A stretch of 64,000 nucleotides of DNA from Schwartzia succinivorans DSM 10502 (GCF_900129225.1 NZ_FQUG01000003.1:248001-312000), one strand, 5' to 3'; positions 7,312-16,522 are shown, numbered from the stretch's first letter. The notes: generated from the sequence alone by a model not told the origin. Numbers and translations: made by a program.

Positions 7312-9837
7312 ATGTCGAAATACAGAGTTTATGAGTTGGCAAAGGAATTTCATACAGAAAGCAAGGTAGTTTTGAATTTATTGGAAAAGAATGGACATAA
7401 AGTAGCAAATCACATGAGCAGTGTCGGAGAAGAAGAAAAGACACTTCTTAAAAACCTTCTCAGCAAGAAGGAGGAGAAGCCGCAGGCTCCAAAGGCTGCA
7501 CAGCCGCAGAAAAATGCACAGCAGCAGAAGCCGCAGGGCGGCAAGTCTGAGCATCAGGCAAAGCAGAATGCTCAGAATGCGCAGCAGCATACGCATGGCA
7601 ATGCAAACCAGCAGCACACAGACCGGAATCGTCAGCAGCATGCAAACCGTGCGGGTGGAAACGGCGGAAACACGCATGCACAGCAGAACCGTGGAAATGG
7701 CTTCGGTCATAACGCACAGGGTCAGAATGAACGCCGTCATCAGAATAATAATGGCGGCTCGCGTCCGAATGCAGGCCAGGGCGGGCAGAACCGTCCTGCA
7801 GCAGGCGGTAACGGAAACCGCCGTACGAACAACATGAACAACGGAAATTATAACAACAACGGAAACGGCGGCAATCAGGGCGGCCGTCACAACCATGATA
7901 ACGGAAACCGCAATAACTTCCGCGATAAGGGCGGAAACCGTTTCGATAACGAGCGCAGCAATTTTGGCGGAAACCGTGACCGCGGCAGCAAGAAAAACCG
8001 CAAGAACCGCGGCCGCGAGCAGCAGCAGGCACCAAAGGCAGAGATTGCACGTCCTACGCACATTAAAATTGGCGAATCCATTATAGTAAAGGATTTGGCA
8101 AGTAAAATGAGCTGCACGGCGGCAGAGGTCGTCAAGAAGCTCTTTATGATGGGCGTTATGGCTACAATCAATCAGGAGATTGATTATGATACGGCTGAGC
8201 TGGTTGCAAGCGAATTCGGAGTAACAACCGAGGCACTGCCGCCTGAAACGGATCCGACAGAGATTCCTGAAATTGAGGATGATCCGAAGACACTTGTACT
8301 CCGTCCTCCTGTCGTTACGGTTATGGGCCACGTTGACCATGGTAAGACATCGCTTCTTGATGTTATCCGCAAGAGCTCGGTTTCTGCTCATGAGGCCGGT
8401 GGTATCACGCAGCGTATCGGTGCTTATCAGGTAAACTGCAAGGGCAAGAAAATCGTATTCCTTGATACTCCGGGTCATGAGGCTTTCACAGCTATGCGTG
8501 CCCGCGGTGCTCAGGTTACGGATATTGCTATCCTTGTTGTCGCGGCAGATGACGGTGTCATGCCGCAGACCATCGAGGCTATTCACCATGCTCAGGCAGC
8601 GAAGGTTCCTATCATCGTTGCTATCAACAAAATTGATAAACCGGGCGCTAATCCGGACCATGTAAAGCAGGAGCTCATGGAATACGGTCTGGTGCCTGAG
8701 GAGTACGGCGGAGACACAATCATGGTTCCTGTATCCGCAAAGCAGAAAATGGGGATCGACGACCTTCTGGAAATGGTTCTGCTTGTCGCTGAGGTTCAGG
8801 AGCTCAAGGCAAATCCGAACCGTGAGGCCCGCGGTGTAATCATCGAGGCACAGCTTGATAAGGGCCGCGGTGCTGTCGCAACTGTCCTTGTACAGTCCGG
8901 TACGCTCCGTATCGGTGATTCCATTATCGCAGGTACGGCGTTCGGCCGAGTCCGCGCTATGATCAATGACCGCGGTGAGGAAGTCAAGAAGGCAGGCCCG
9001 TCCATGCCGGTTGAGGTGCTCGGCCTTTCGGATGTTCCGGCTGCCGGTGACCAGCTTGCTGTTCTGGAAGAGAAACTGGCACGTTCCATTGCTGAGAAAC
9101 GTATCGAGAAACAGCGTACAGAGCTTATTAAGTCCAAGAAGGTATCCCTTGATGACCTCTTCCAGCAGATTCAGGAAGGAAGCATCAAGGACCTGAATAT
9201 CGTTATCAAGGCCGATGTTCAGGGTTCCGTCGAGGCTCTTAACAGCTCGCTTCTGCAGCTTAATAAAAATGATGAGGTTCGTGTAGCAATCGTTCACTCA
9301 GGCGTTGGTGCCGTTAATGAATCCGATGTTATGCTGGCTTCCGCTGCAAACGCTATCATAATTGCCTTCAACGTTCGTCCGGATGCAAACGCACGCAAGG
9401 TTGCAGATACTGAAAAGGTTGATATCCGCACGTATCAGGTCATTTATGACGCACTGAACGATGTCAAGGCAGCTATGTCCGGCATGCTTGCGCCGAAATA
9501 TAAAGAAGTTATTACAGGTAAGGTCGAGATTCGTCAGGTCATGAAATTCTCGAAGGTACTTGTTGCAGGCTCCTATGTTCTGGAGGGCAAGGTTCAGAAT
9601 ACATCCAAAATCCGTATTCTGCGCGACAATGTAGTTGTGCATGACGGTGAGATTGATTCCCTGCGCCGCTTCAAGGATGACGTTAAGGAAGTTGCGGCAG
9701 GCTACGAGTGCGGTCTTACCATAAAGGATTTCCGTGATTACAAAGAGGGAGATATTCTTGAGGTTTACACGATGGAAGAAATTGCTACCTCTATCACGGA
9801 GTTAAATGAAAAGGCTGAACACAGCCAGGAGAACTAA
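7312..9837 (+). CDS. infB: Translation initiation factor IF-2, 841 aa
   Basis: N-terminal IF2N helix ([17 protein letters not shown]), then a long low-complexity linker (about residues 48-240) rich in Asn, Gly, Gln and His, a second IF2N, the GTPase domain ([26 protein letters not shown]) and C-terminal domains II-IV. IF-2 places initiator fMet-tRNA on the ribosome. The polar N/G/H/Q linker is unusually long and repetitive. Strong GGAGGTGG site. Confidence 0.97.
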   Translation: MSKYRVYELAKEFHTESKVVLNLLEKNGHKVANHMSSVGEEEKTLLKNLLSKKEEKPQAPKAAQPQKNAQQQKPQGGKSEHQAKQNAQNAQQHTHGNANQQHTDRNRQQHANRAGGNGGNTHAQQNRGNGFGHNAQGQNERRHQNNNGGSRPNAGQGGQNRPAAGGNGNRRTNNMNNGNYNNNGNGGNQGGRHNHDNGNRNNFRDKGGNRFDNERSNFGGNRDRGSKKNRKNRGREQQQAPKAEIARPTHIKIGESIIVKDLASKMSCTAAEVVKKLFMMGVMATINQEIDYDTAELVASEFGVTTEALPPETDPTEIPEIEDDPKTLVLRPPVVTVMGHVDHGKTSLLDVIRKSSVSAHEAGGITQRIGAYQVNCKGKKIVFLDTPGHEAFTAMRARGAQVTDIAILVVAADDGVMPQTIEAIHHAQAAKVPIIVAINKIDKPGANPDHVKQELMEYGLVPEEYGGDTIMVPVSAKQKMGIDDLLEMVLLVAEVQELKANPNREARGVIIEAQLDKGRGAVATVLVQSGTLRIGDSIIAGTAFGRVRAMINDRGEEVKKAGPSMPVEVLGLSDVPAAGDQLAVLEEKLARSIAEKRIEKQRTELIKSKKVSLDDLFQQIQEGSIKDLNIVIKADVQGSVEALNSSLLQLNKNDEVRVAIVHSGVGAVNESDVMLASAANAIIIAFNVRPDANARKVADTEKVDIRTYQVIYDALNDVKAAMSGMLAPKYKEVITGKVEIRQVMKFSKVLVAGSYVLEGKVQNTSKIRILRDNVVVHDGEIDSLRRFKDDVKEVAAGYECGLTIKDFRDYKEGDILEVYTMEEIATSITELNEKAEHSQEN

Positions 9838-9843
9838 AGAAAT

Positions 9844-10221
9844 ATGGGACAATTAAGAATGGAAAAAGTCCAGGAGCTCATGAAGCAGGAGATAAGCAAA
9901 ATTCTCCTGCAGGACGTTAAGGATCCGCGTATCGGGTTCGTGACGGTCACTGATGTGCACTGTTCACCGGATTTGCGGAACGCACGTGTATTTGTGAGCC
10001 TTATGGGCAGTGAGGAGCAGATGAAGGACTGCTGGAAGGGACTGAAAAGCTGCTCCGGATATATCCGTCGTGAGCTTGGAAGCCGTGTGCGCCTGCGTTA
10101 TACGCCGGAGCTCACCTTCGCGCTGGATACATCACTTGCCTATAGCGCACATATTCAGGAGCTTTTACTTAAAATAGAAAAAGAAGAAGGACATGACGAT
10201 GGGGAAGAAAATCGGGCTTAA
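9844..10221 (+). CDS. rbfA: Ribosome-binding factor A, 125 aa
   Basis: Typical RbfA: N-terminal EKVQELMKQEISKILLQDVKDPR-like helix-strand region and C-terminal LRYTPELTFALDTSL. A KH-like 30S maturation and cold-adaptation factor. It starts 4 nt after the infB stop and its end overlaps nrnA. Confidence 0.95.
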   Translation: MGQLRMEKVQELMKQEISKILLQDVKDPRIGFVTVTDVHCSPDLRNARVFVSLMGSEEQMKDCWKGLKSCSGYIRRELGSRVRLRYTPELTFALDTSLAYSAHIQELLLKIEKEEGHDDGEENRA

Positions 10222-11146
10222 AGAGACCGCTGACTGTCTGAAAAATGCTGATTCAGTCATAATAACGTCACATGTAAGTCCTGATGGTGATGCCATCGGT
10301 TCTACACTTGCTCTCTGTGCTTACATGCGCGGAATTGGCAAAAAGGCGGATGTCGTAATTGACGATGAGCTGCCGAGAAGCATGTCATTTCTTCCGGGCT
10401 ATGATGATATTTTGAGACCTGAGGATTACAAGGGCAGTGCCGGAATGCTTGTCATTGTTGATACGGATTCAAGCCGTATCGGGGGCGTGGCTGAGATTTC
10501 CAATGGCCTTCCAATACTCAATATTGACCATCACATCTCAAATAATGGGCTTGCGGACTATATCTTTATTGAAAAAAGTGCTGCGGCCGCGGAGATGGTC
10601 TATGAGATTTTGACAGAGCTTAAGGCAGAACTGACACCGGAAATAGCATTTCCTCTTTATACAGGGCTTGCTACGGATACAGGCTTTTTTAAGTTTTCAA
10701 ATACACGGTCCTCAACAATGAGGGCTGCTGCGGCTCTGATAGATGCTGGCGCCATGCCGCATGTTGTTTCGGAAGCGTTGGAGGCAAAACCTGTGGAAAT
10801 GGTCCGAGGTCAGATGGAGGCTCTTCAGACTATGGAGCTGACTGCCGGCGGACGCGTCGCAGGTCTTTTTCTTGACAGGGAGCTTATGGAGCGCCTGGAG
10901 TCTACAGAGGGCTTTATAGACATGGTGCGTGTAATTGAAGGCGTAGATGTTGCTGTCCTCATTAAGTGTGTGGACGAGAATGTCTGCCGCGTCAGTATGC
11001 GCTCCAAAGGTCTTGATGTCAGCAAGGTCGCGGGAGAATTTGACGGCGGCGGTCATATAAGGGCGGCAGGCTGCACTCTTAAAATGCCGCTCGCCGATGC
11101 AAAAAAAGCAGTTCTTGATGCGATTGAGAGGGCACTTGAGGCATGA
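10199..11146 (+). CDS. nrnA: DHH/DHHA1 bifunctional oligoribonuclease / PAP phosphatase NrnA, 315 aa
   Basis: DHH phosphoesterase motifs: SHVSPDGDAIGST, VDTDSSRIG and NIDHHISN, with C-terminal DHHA1 motif GGGHIRAAGC. NrnA degrades nano-RNAs and dephosphorylates pAp. ATG 10199 is preferred over 10193 because AAGAAGG is 8 nt from it. Overlaps rbfA; its stop overlaps truB by ATGA. Confidence 0.93.
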   Translation: MGKKIGLKETADCLKNADSVIITSHVSPDGDAIGSTLALCAYMRGIGKKADVVIDDELPRSMSFLPGYDDILRPEDYKGSAGMLVIVDTDSSRIGGVAEISNGLPILNIDHHISNNGLADYIFIEKSAAAAEMVYEILTELKAELTPEIAFPLYTGLATDTGFFKFSNTRSSTMRAAAALIDAGAMPHVVSEALEAKPVEMVRGQMEALQTMELTAGGRVAGLFLDRELMERLESTEGFIDMVRVIEGVDVAVLIKCVDENVCRVSMRSKGLDVSKVAGEFDGGGHIRAAGCTLKMPLADAKKAVLDAIERALEA

Positions 11147-12015
11147 AAGACGGATTCATCAATTTTTTGAAGCCGCCAGGCATGACATCCCATGATGCTG
11201 TGGGCTATGTCCGCAGAATTATGAAAGTGAAACGTGTCGGCCATGCGGGGACACTGGACCCGGGAGCTGCAGGGGTTCTTCCTGTTGCGGTGGGAAGGGC
11301 TGCACGGCTTATAGAATACCTTGACGAGGTGTCAAAGTCGTACCGTGCCGAGCTGCTTTTTGGTATTGAAACAGACAGCGGCGATGACCTTGGAGAGGTT
11401 GTTGAACGCTCTGATGCACCGATGCCTGATGATGAAGCTATACAGAAGGCTGTTCTTTCACAGACAGGAACGATAGACCAGATTCCGCCTGTGTATTCGG
11501 CAGTAAAGATTAACGGGCGGCGGGCGTGTGATTTGGCTCGCCGCCATCTTTCTGTAGAGATTCCGTCACGTCAGGTTACAATTTATCGTCTTGATGTACT
11601 GGCAAAGCGTGACAGAGGGCTTCTTTTGGATATTGACTGTTCAAAGGGGACGTATATACGCTCTATATGCAGAGATATCGGAAGGGCAGCAGGGATTCCT
11701 GCTGCTATGGCATTTCTTCTGCGTACGCGCGTTGGAGCTTTTCAATTGAAGGATGCAGTGACACCTGAGGAGCTTGAAAAACTCGGCGAGGCGGCAGTCA
11801 GGGCTCCGGAAGCCTATCTGCAGCACCTTGAACGGTATGATGTGCCAGTGCACCGTATAGCGGCTATGCAAAATGGGCTGCCAAATCATGATAAGTCAGT
11901 GAAATTTTCGGATATGCAGCGTCTCAGACTGTACGGGGAAAATAATTTTCTCGGAATCGGTAAATATCACGCGGAGGACGAATCCGTCTATCCTGATAAA
12001 ATATACCGCGCTTGA
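11143..12015 (+). CDS. truB: tRNA pseudouridine(55) synthase TruB, 290 aa
   Basis: INFLKPPGMTSHD start, catalytic Asp in GHAGTLDPGAAGVLP, and the motif GTYIRSICRDIG are the TruB signatures. Makes pseudouridine 55 in the T-loop of tRNAs. Overlaps nrnA by 4 nt and is followed by ribF after 14 nt. Confidence 0.95.
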   Translation: MKDGFINFLKPPGMTSHDAVGYVRRIMKVKRVGHAGTLDPGAAGVLPVAVGRAARLIEYLDEVSKSYRAELLFGIETDSGDDLGEVVERSDAPMPDDEAIQKAVLSQTGTIDQIPPVYSAVKINGRRACDLARRHLSVEIPSRQVTIYRLDVLAKRDRGLLLDIDCSKGTYIRSICRDIGRAAGIPAAMAFLLRTRVGAFQLKDAVTPEELEKLGEAAVRAPEAYLQHLERYDVPVHRIAAMQNGLPNHDKSVKFSDMQRLRLYGENNFLGIGKYHAEDESVYPDKIYRA

Positions 12016-12029
12016 AAGGAACAGAAAGC

Positions 12030-12974
12030 ATGGAAGTCATTTCGGACTGGAAGAAGCTATCGGAAAAATGGAAGCACGGGGCGTGTGCCCTCGGAACCTT
12101 TGATGGAATCCACCGCGGACATCAGACCGTAATCAGCAGGGCTGTGGAATACGCGAAGGAGCATGGAGTGCCGTCAGTGGTGTTCACCTTCTCGAATCAT
12201 CCCCGTTCTGTTGTTTCGCCCGATAAGGCTCCGCTTTTTATCGAGGATGCGGAGGTACGCCGTATGCACATGAAGCGCATGGGTGTTGATATGCTGTTTG
12301 AACCTCTGTTTACAGAAGAAACAGCAGCAATGGAATATAAAGATTTCCTGAAGCTGCTCAAGGAAACTCTAGCACCTTCCTTTGTGGCTGTTGGACCGAA
12401 TTATACCTTCGGACGAATGGGGGCAGGCAGTGCTGATACACTTAAGGCAGAGGGCGAAAATTTCGGTTTTACTGCTGAAATCTGCAGTCCTGTGTTTGAA
12501 AATGATGAAATGATATCCAGTACAGGCATACGCCGGTTTATTCGTCTTGGTAAGCTTGACGAAGCAAACAAATGGCTGGGGCATCCTGTTACAGCCTACG
12601 GCGAGGTCATGCATGGAGATGCCAGAGGCCGTCTTTTGGGTTTTCCGACAGCTAATCTTGAGCTGTCTGATAAAGCGGTCTCTCTTCCAAAGGGCGTATA
12701 TGCGGTTCGGGTGACGATTGATGGAGAGGTTTATGGCGGAGCAGCCAATATCGGCTCAAATCCTACCTTCGGAATCATGGAGCCGCGGCTTGAGGTGCAT
12801 GTACTGGACTTTTCAGGGAATCTGTATGGCAAGAAAATTCTCGTGGAATTTTTGAAGCTGCTGCGACGGGAAGAAAAATTTCCTTCGATACAGGCTCTGA
12901 TAGCACAAATGGAAAAGGACAAGGCAAAGGCGGAAGAAATATTTCGTTTACAAGCAGATAGCCTTGTGCTATAA
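12030..12974 (+). CDS. ribF: Bifunctional riboflavin kinase / FAD synthetase, 314 aa
   Basis: N-terminal nucleotidyltransferase motif ALGTFDGIHRGHQ and ISSTGIRRFI; C-terminal flavokinase with GDARGRLLGFPTANL. Converts riboflavin to FMN and FAD. ATG 12030 has AAAGGAA about 8 nt upstream; an in-frame TTG at 12012 overlaps the truB stop and is less likely. The rpsO promoter lies inside its 3' end, the -10 box overlapping its stop codon. Confidence 0.95.
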   Translation: MEVISDWKKLSEKWKHGACALGTFDGIHRGHQTVISRAVEYAKEHGVPSVVFTFSNHPRSVVSPDKAPLFIEDAEVRRMHMKRMGVDMLFEPLFTEETAAMEYKDFLKLLKETLAPSFVAVGPNYTFGRMGAGSADTLKAEGENFGFTAEICSPVFENDEMISSTGIRRFIRLGKLDEANKWLGHPVTAYGEVMHGDARGRLLGFPTANLELSDKAVSLPKGVYAVRVTIDGEVYGGAANIGSNPTFGIMEPRLEVHVLDFSGNLYGKKILVEFLKLLRREEKFPSIQALIAQMEKDKAKAEEIFRLQADSLVL

Positions 12975-12975
12975 T
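12947..12975 (+). promoter_or_regulatory. rpsO promoter inside the end of ribF
   Basis: TTTACA, 17-nt spacer, perfect TATAAT whose last bases overlap the ribF stop. It gives rpsO its own transcript. Confidence 0.8.
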
Positions 12976-12996
12976 TTTATAGGTTTTAATACGTCC

Positions 12997-13035
12997 GCAG
13001 CGAAGACAGCGAGGCACTCCGACGCTGCCTTGGAT
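12997..13035 (+). promoter_or_regulatory. Possible structured rpsO leader
   Basis: GCAGCG at 12997-13002 pairs with CGCTGC at 13023-13028, extendable outward (GTCC with GGAT across a small bulge). rpsO leaders in several phyla bind S15 for autoregulation; I cannot match this one to a known class. Confidence 0.45.
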
Positions 13036-13069
13036 GCCGGATGAAGTAAATGCATTTAGGAGGAAGAAA

Positions 13070-13336
13070 ATGTTAACACAGGAAGCAAAATCGGAAATCA
13101 TCGCAAAGTATGCAGTTCATGAGGGCGACACGGGTTCCCCGGAAGTCCAGATTGCTGTTCTTACAGCTCGCATTGCATACCTGACGGAACATCTTAAGGA
13201 GCACAAAAAGGATCATCATTCCCGCCGTGGTCTTCTGAAGATGGTCGGTCATCGCCGTCGTCTGCTCAGCTACCTTTACAAGAAGGATATTGAGCGTTAT
13301 CGTTCCATCATTGCAAAATTGAATCTCCGTAAGTAA
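13070..13336 (+). CDS. rpsO: 30S ribosomal protein S15, 88 aa
   Basis: Full-length S15, with [18 protein letters not shown] and the RNA-binding DHHSRRGLL segment. The start ATG is set by AGGAGGA about 6 nt upstream. Usually followed by pnp; here the pair is separated by the prophage. Confidence 0.97.
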   Translation: MLTQEAKSEIIAKYAVHEGDTGSPEVQIAVLTARIAYLTEHLKEHKKDHHSRRGLLKMVGHRRRLLSYLYKKDIERYRSIIAKLNLRK

Positions 13337-13340
13337 TTCC

Positions 13341-13369
13341 AAAAAGCGAGGCTTTTGCCTCGCTTTTTT
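13341..13369 (+). terminator. rpsO terminator
   Basis: Stem AAAAAGCGAGGC / GCCTCGCTTTTT with loop TTTT-like bases and a T run, 5 nt after the rpsO stop. Confidence 0.92.
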
Positions 13370-13430
13370 CATGAAAAATTTATTTTACTAGAGGATTTTT
13401 AGTTTTGGGTGTAGAATACCTGAATAATTA

Positions 13431-13470
13431 AAGCCGTATTCCCTTGATTTGACGGGGAATACGGCTTTTT
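13431..13470. terminator. Bidirectional terminator after the integrase gene
   Basis: A 13-bp perfect stem AAGCCGTATTCCC / GGGAATACGGCTT is flanked by AT-rich runs on both sides, 35 nt beyond the integrase stop. It insulates rpsO and the prophage from each other. Confidence 0.85.
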
Positions 13471-13481
13471 TATTTTTATTT

Positions 13482-13506
13482 TTGACCAACGTTTGACCAA
13501 CATTTT
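13482..13506. repeat. Left attachment site (attL candidate)
   Basis: TTGACCAACG followed by TTTGACCAACATTTT, directly beyond the integrase stop. The 15-bp TTTGACCAACATTTT (13492-13506) is identical to the copy at 53996-54010; the upstream 10-mer also matches, with a 1-base indel between them. Internally it is a tandem of TTGACCAAC. Confidence 0.72.
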
Positions 13507-14572
13507 ACATTTTAGACTCGAGCAGACGTGCTATGCCGGGGTCATCGTCGTGGTACATATGCGAGTAAGTGGACAGGGTAATCTGGGAGTTTTTGTGCCC
13601 GAGGCGGTGCGATATGGCCGTGATGGGGACTCCAAGTTTTATGAGGAACGATGCATGGGAATGACGGAGGCCATGGACCTTGATATACGTGAGTCCTGCT
13701 TTTTCGGACCACTGTCGCATGCACACGCGAAGCCTGACGCGCGAGACTCCGAAGAAGCCGGTTTTAGGGATGGTGTTCCAGTTTTTCGCGAAATCTTTTA
13801 TCCGCTGCATGATGCTGTGGGGCATGGTAATCTCCCTGTACGAGGATTTAGTCTTCAGGGGGACAGCTTCCCCGCTATCGTCTGCGGCCTGCTTCACTAT
13901 GATAATATCACGGTCAAAGTCGAAGCTGTCTTTTCCAAGGCCGCAGAACTCCGCTATGCGAAGCCCCGAATAAAAGAGAACATCAAAGCAGAGCTTGAAA
14001 AGCTCATAGTTTTTATTGCCTTTTCCTGCCTCTATAAAGCGGTCGTAATCATCTTTCTCCCAAAAATCTAAACGCTTATTGACCTTGCCGATAGGCTTCA
14101 GTCCCGTCATAGGGCTCTTCGGGAGGTAATCCAGTTTTACTGCGTAGTTCAAGAGAATTATGAGCTGGGAGTTTATGTTTCGCAGGCGGTTTTCACTTAA
14201 TGGTTTGCCGCCGCGCAAGGATAACTGCTTCATGAGCCAGTCCTGCCAGCGTACAATGACAGGTCGGGTGAGCTTCGAGAGGGGGATATCTCCTAATTTT
14301 GGAACTACATAGAGGCGCAGAATACTGTCTTTCTGCAAATATGATGAAGGCCGAAGCCGTGTTTTCATACTCTCAAGGAAAAGGGAGGCAAGGTGCGATA
14401 CCGTCATATCAGGCGTAGCTTTCCTTGCGTCTTTGTAATCGCGTTCGTACTTCAGAGCGTCTTTTTTAGTTTTGAAACCGCGCTTAGTCGTCGATGACGA
14501 TTTGCCGGTCCAGTCTTTATATCGAAATTTAGCGTACCAGGTGCGCTTTTCTTTGTCGTAATATGCTGACAT
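13505..14572 (-). CDS. int: Tyrosine-type phage integrase, 355 aa
   Basis: N-terminal arm-binding domain (YYDKEKRTWYAKFRYKDW), SAM-like core-binding domain (about 60-165) and catalytic domain with Arg in SGLRIAE (about 217), Lys in KTKSSYRE, HxxR at 300-303, His 326 in HRLGHKN and the nucleophile Tyr 336 in TYSH. All catalytic residues are present, so it should be active. Its stop lies at the attL repeat, the usual arrangement for phage attP sites. Confidence 0.95.
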   Translation of the reverse strand: MSAYYDKEKRTWYAKFRYKDWTGKSSSTTKRGFKTKKDALKYERDYKDARKATPDMTVSHLASLFLESMKTRLRPSSYLQKDSILRLYVVPKLGDIPLSKLTRPVIVRWQDWLMKQLSLRGGKPLSENRLRNINSQLIILLNYAVKLDYLPKSPMTGLKPIGKVNKRLDFWEKDDYDRFIEAGKGNKNYELFKLCFDVLFYSGLRIAEFCGLGKDSFDFDRDIIIVKQAADDSGEAVPLKTKSSYREITMPHSIMQRIKDFAKNWNTIPKTGFFGVSRVRLRVCMRQWSEKAGLTYIKVHGLRHSHASFLIKLGVPITAISHRLGHKNSQITLSTYSHMYHDDDPGIARLLESKM

Positions 14573-14586
14573 AGACCATCATTCCT

Positions 14587-15150
14587 TTAATCATAATAGT
14601 CATAATCATCTTCATTTTTTCTGGATAATATCTTTTTCATTTTTCCCTTTTTTCTCTGGTACAGAGCACATAGGATGTCATAAACCATCTCAGGCTTCGA
14701 GCCTCCATAATCGCAACCGAATTTGTCCAGGACATCATCCATGGTGTAATGGTCCATTTCATACCATGCACATACAATATCCTGCACATCAACATAATTG
14801 GCTGGAAGGTCTCCGCATTTTGCGTGCAGAACACTGCGCTGGTAATTGGAAAAGTAAACCACGTTACCTTTTATATATGGTTCGATGGTAGGCCAGTATT
14901 CCTCGAATGTAGGAGCATTCTGTACGTCCTTCTCGGATATGTGGTTATAGTATGTGAATGTCCATGATTTTGTCTTAGGTTTGATAAGCTGCTCTTCCGA
15001 GAATATTACATTGCCATTGTCCACAACATGAACAGAAACCTTGCATACGCTTTTATGGCTTTTGTTTGCAGTCTCGAATGCGATTACAGTAACCAGAAAA
15101 GGTACTGGCGGATAATCTGTATGCGTGCGGAATATATCAAAGAATCCCAT
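14587..15150 (-). CDS. DnaQ-like fold protein with degenerate exonuclease motifs, 187 aa
   Basis: Residues 18-110 resemble DEDD/DnaQ exonucleases: IAFETANKSHKSVCKVSV, then NHISEKDVQNAPTFEEYWP and a YIKGNVV strand. The first catalytic Asp of the usual DFETAN motif is Ala 24 (Glu 26 remains), the HNAxFD motif is replaced by SNYQRS, and no third motif is visible. It is therefore probably a binding protein without nuclease activity. The tail is very acidic and tyrosine-rich. Between integrase and repressor, a position typical of genes expressed in the lysogen. Confidence 0.6.
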   Translation of the reverse strand: MGFFDIFRTHTDYPPVPFLVTVIAFETANKSHKSVCKVSVHVVDNGNVIFSEEQLIKPKTKSWTFTYYNHISEKDVQNAPTFEEYWPTIEPYIKGNVVYFSNYQRSVLHAKCGDLPANYVDVQDIVCAWYEMDHYTMDDVLDKFGCDYGGSKPEMVYDILCALYQRKKGKMKKILSRKNEDDYDYYD

Positions 15151-15175
15151 AACAAAACCTCCATCCTTCTGCGAT

Positions 15176-15691
15176 TTATTGCTTAGTGTCTTTAGGCAAG
15201 GACTGTATAAGTGATGCTACAGTCTCCTTATCCTTGTCTGATAGTGAACGGTAAGATTCTATCAGGGCCTTTTCCTTTTGGCCCTCGACGATTATCGGCA
15301 TATTCTTTCTTGTTTCGGGATCGGCGGTACTAGAAAGATAATTAAGGTATCCAGCCAGGCTTCCGAGGGGTGTACTAGATGGATGTCCTTTGGATTCGAT
15401 GAAAATTGGATTTCCGGATGCTACACATACGGCTTCTGCAGCCATATTTCCTTTATTATCCTTATTATCCTTGTCATCATTAAACGGCAATTGAACCCAT
15501 CCCATCAGTTCGCCAGGAGATACACCAAGTTCTTTAGCAAACTGCATAATCTTAGACTGTGGAATATCAGCCTTTCCCTTTTCAATCTTATTTATAGAAG
15601 CACGGGATTTATATCCCATCTTCTTTGCTAATTGTTCCTGAGACATTTTGAGCTCTTCCCGGCGCTTTTTTATATTTTCATATAACGTCAT
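15176..15691 (-). CDS. XRE-family phage repressor (CI-like), 171 aa
   Basis: N-terminal helix-turn-helix (about residues 5-62, MSQEQLAKKMGYKSRASINK), then a linker with DNKDNKDNKGN repeats and a C-terminal helical region. No S24 peptidase motif is seen, so it is not a self-cleaving LexA-type repressor; induction would need a different trigger. ATG 15691 matches family N-termini but its SD spacing is long (12 nt); a GTG at 15700 is possible. Divergent from the Cro-like gene across an operator region. Confidence 0.85.
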   Translation of the reverse strand: MTLYENIKKRREELKMSQEQLAKKMGYKSRASINKIEKGKADIPQSKIMQFAKELGVSPGELMGWVQLPFNDDKDNKDNKGNMAAEAVCVASGNPIFIESKGHPSSTPLGSLAGYLNYLSSTADPETRKNMPIIVEGQKEKALIESYRSLSDKDKETVASLIQSLPKDTKQ

Positions 15692-15715
15692 GATATTCAC
15701 TTCCCTCCTATATCG

Positions 15716-15744
15716 ATTATATCAATCTGTAAATGATACGGCAA
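15716..15744 (-). promoter_or_regulatory. Leftward lysogeny promoter (PRM-like)
   Basis: On the minus strand TTGCCG, 17-nt spacer, perfect TATAAT, reading into the repressor, DnaQ-like and integrase genes. Confidence 0.7.
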
Positions 15745-15752
15745 CAAAATTT

Positions 15753-15789
15753 GTATTTTGATAAAAATACTTGTTGACATTCATTCAAC
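15753..15789. promoter_or_regulatory. Two candidate repressor/Cro operators
   Basis: Palindrome GTATTTT-GATA-AAAATAC (15753-15770) and palindrome GTTGA-CATTCAT-TCAAC (15773-15789) lie between the divergent promoters. The second covers the -35 box of the rightward promoter. The sequences differ, so they may bind different proteins. Confidence 0.55.
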
Positions 15790-15802
15790 GGAGTAGTATT
15801 CT
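15774..15802 (+). promoter_or_regulatory. Rightward early promoter (PR-like)
   Basis: Perfect TTGACA, 17-nt spacer, TATTCT, 40 nt upstream of the Cro-like gene. Confidence 0.8.
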
Positions 15803-15841
15803 ATGCATGTAGAAAAAACTGCTACATGGGGAGGTGAGTGT

Positions 15842-16057
15842 ATGACAAACACGGTAGAGCTTGAAATCGCTATTATCCGCGCAGGACTGAGGAAAAAGCA
15901 GGTCGCGGAGGCATTAGGCATCACGAAGGAAGGGCTTCGGTTAAAGATGAATAATAAGACCGAGTTTACTGCAAGTGAAATCGCGACGCTCTACAAGCTG
16001 TTGAATCTCAATTTCGAGAGCCAGCAGAAAATTTTTTTTACCCAGAGTGTAGAATGA
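15842..16057 (+). CDS. Cro-like helix-turn-helix regulator (DUF739-like), 71 aa
   Basis: Nearly the whole protein is one HTH domain (KKQVAEALGITKEGLRLKMN). Size and position, first gene rightward and divergent from the repressor, fit a Cro-type early regulator. The start has GGGGAGGTGA 5-12 nt upstream. Confidence 0.8.
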   Translation: MTNTVELEIAIIRAGLRKKQVAEALGITKEGLRLKMNNKTEFTASEIATLYKLLNLNFESQQKIFFTQSVE

Positions 16058-16087
16058 GCTTCTACGAATTAAGAAGGAGGACGTAAA

Positions 16088-16309
16088 ATGAAATTCACTA
16101 TCGCAGAATGGATCTTGATCCAGGCTGTTATCTGTGAGGAACTCGTTCGTACATCGGCGGTCATCGATGAAATGGAAGCAAAGGGCATCCCGCAGGGGAA
16201 AACATGGCCTGATGGTTCAAAGACGGAAGATTTTGAATACAGCATGATGAAGCATCGGCGGAACGTCCTCAATAACATCTTGACGAAGCTCAATAACGAG
16301 GAGATTTAA
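16088..16309 (+). CDS. Hypothetical early phage protein, 73 aa
   Basis: A small helical protein with two Met/Glu-rich helices and no recognised domain. Good AGGAGG site. Lies between the Cro-like and excisionase-like genes. Confidence 0.65.
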   Translation: MKFTIAEWILIQAVICEELVRTSAVIDEMEAKGIPQGKTWPDGSKTEDFEYSMMKHRRNVLNNILTKLNNEEI

Positions 16310-16324
16310 AGGAGGCGAAGGAAC

Positions 16325-16522
16325 ATGAACGCCAAGACTGATGACGTTTTTGTCAGAAGCGCTGAATTGCAAGAAATGTTAGGCGTGAAAAGGACGAAGG
16401 CGTTCTTAATCATCAAGCAGCTCAACAAGGAGCTTGCTGATAAAGGATACATCACTATACGCGGCCGCGTACCGCGCAAGTATTTCTACGAGAGGCTGGG
16501 TATCGTGGGGGCGAAAGCATGA
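16325..16522 (+). CDS. Small winged-helix, excisionase-like DNA-binding protein, 65 aa
   Basis: The pattern SAELQEMLGVKRTKAFLIIK followed by GYITIRGRVPRKYFYERL matches small HTH proteins of the DUF3173/excisionase type found in integrative elements. It could direct the integrase towards excision or regulate early genes. Strong GGAGG site; its end overlaps the next small ORF by 4 nt. Confidence 0.65.
   Translation: MNAKTDDVFVRSAELQEMLGVKRTKAFLIIKQLNKELADKGYITIRGRVPRKYFYERLGIVGAKA

Noticed and set aside
7378-9297. Long minus-strand open frame opposite infB
   Set aside because: It is a shadow of the IF-2 gene: cysteine/valine-rich low-quality protein, no ribosome site, and infB is certain on the plus strand.
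13405-13430. Similarity of GTAGAATA and flanks to the pnp -10 region (54110-54130) as an alternative att core
   Set aside because: Only about 8 identical bases in a row with scattered matches; the 15-bp identical TTTGACCAACATTTT at both ends is a better core.
13493-14071. Plus-strand ORF opposite the integrase gene
   Set aside because: Shadow of the integrase; it also runs through the attachment repeat.
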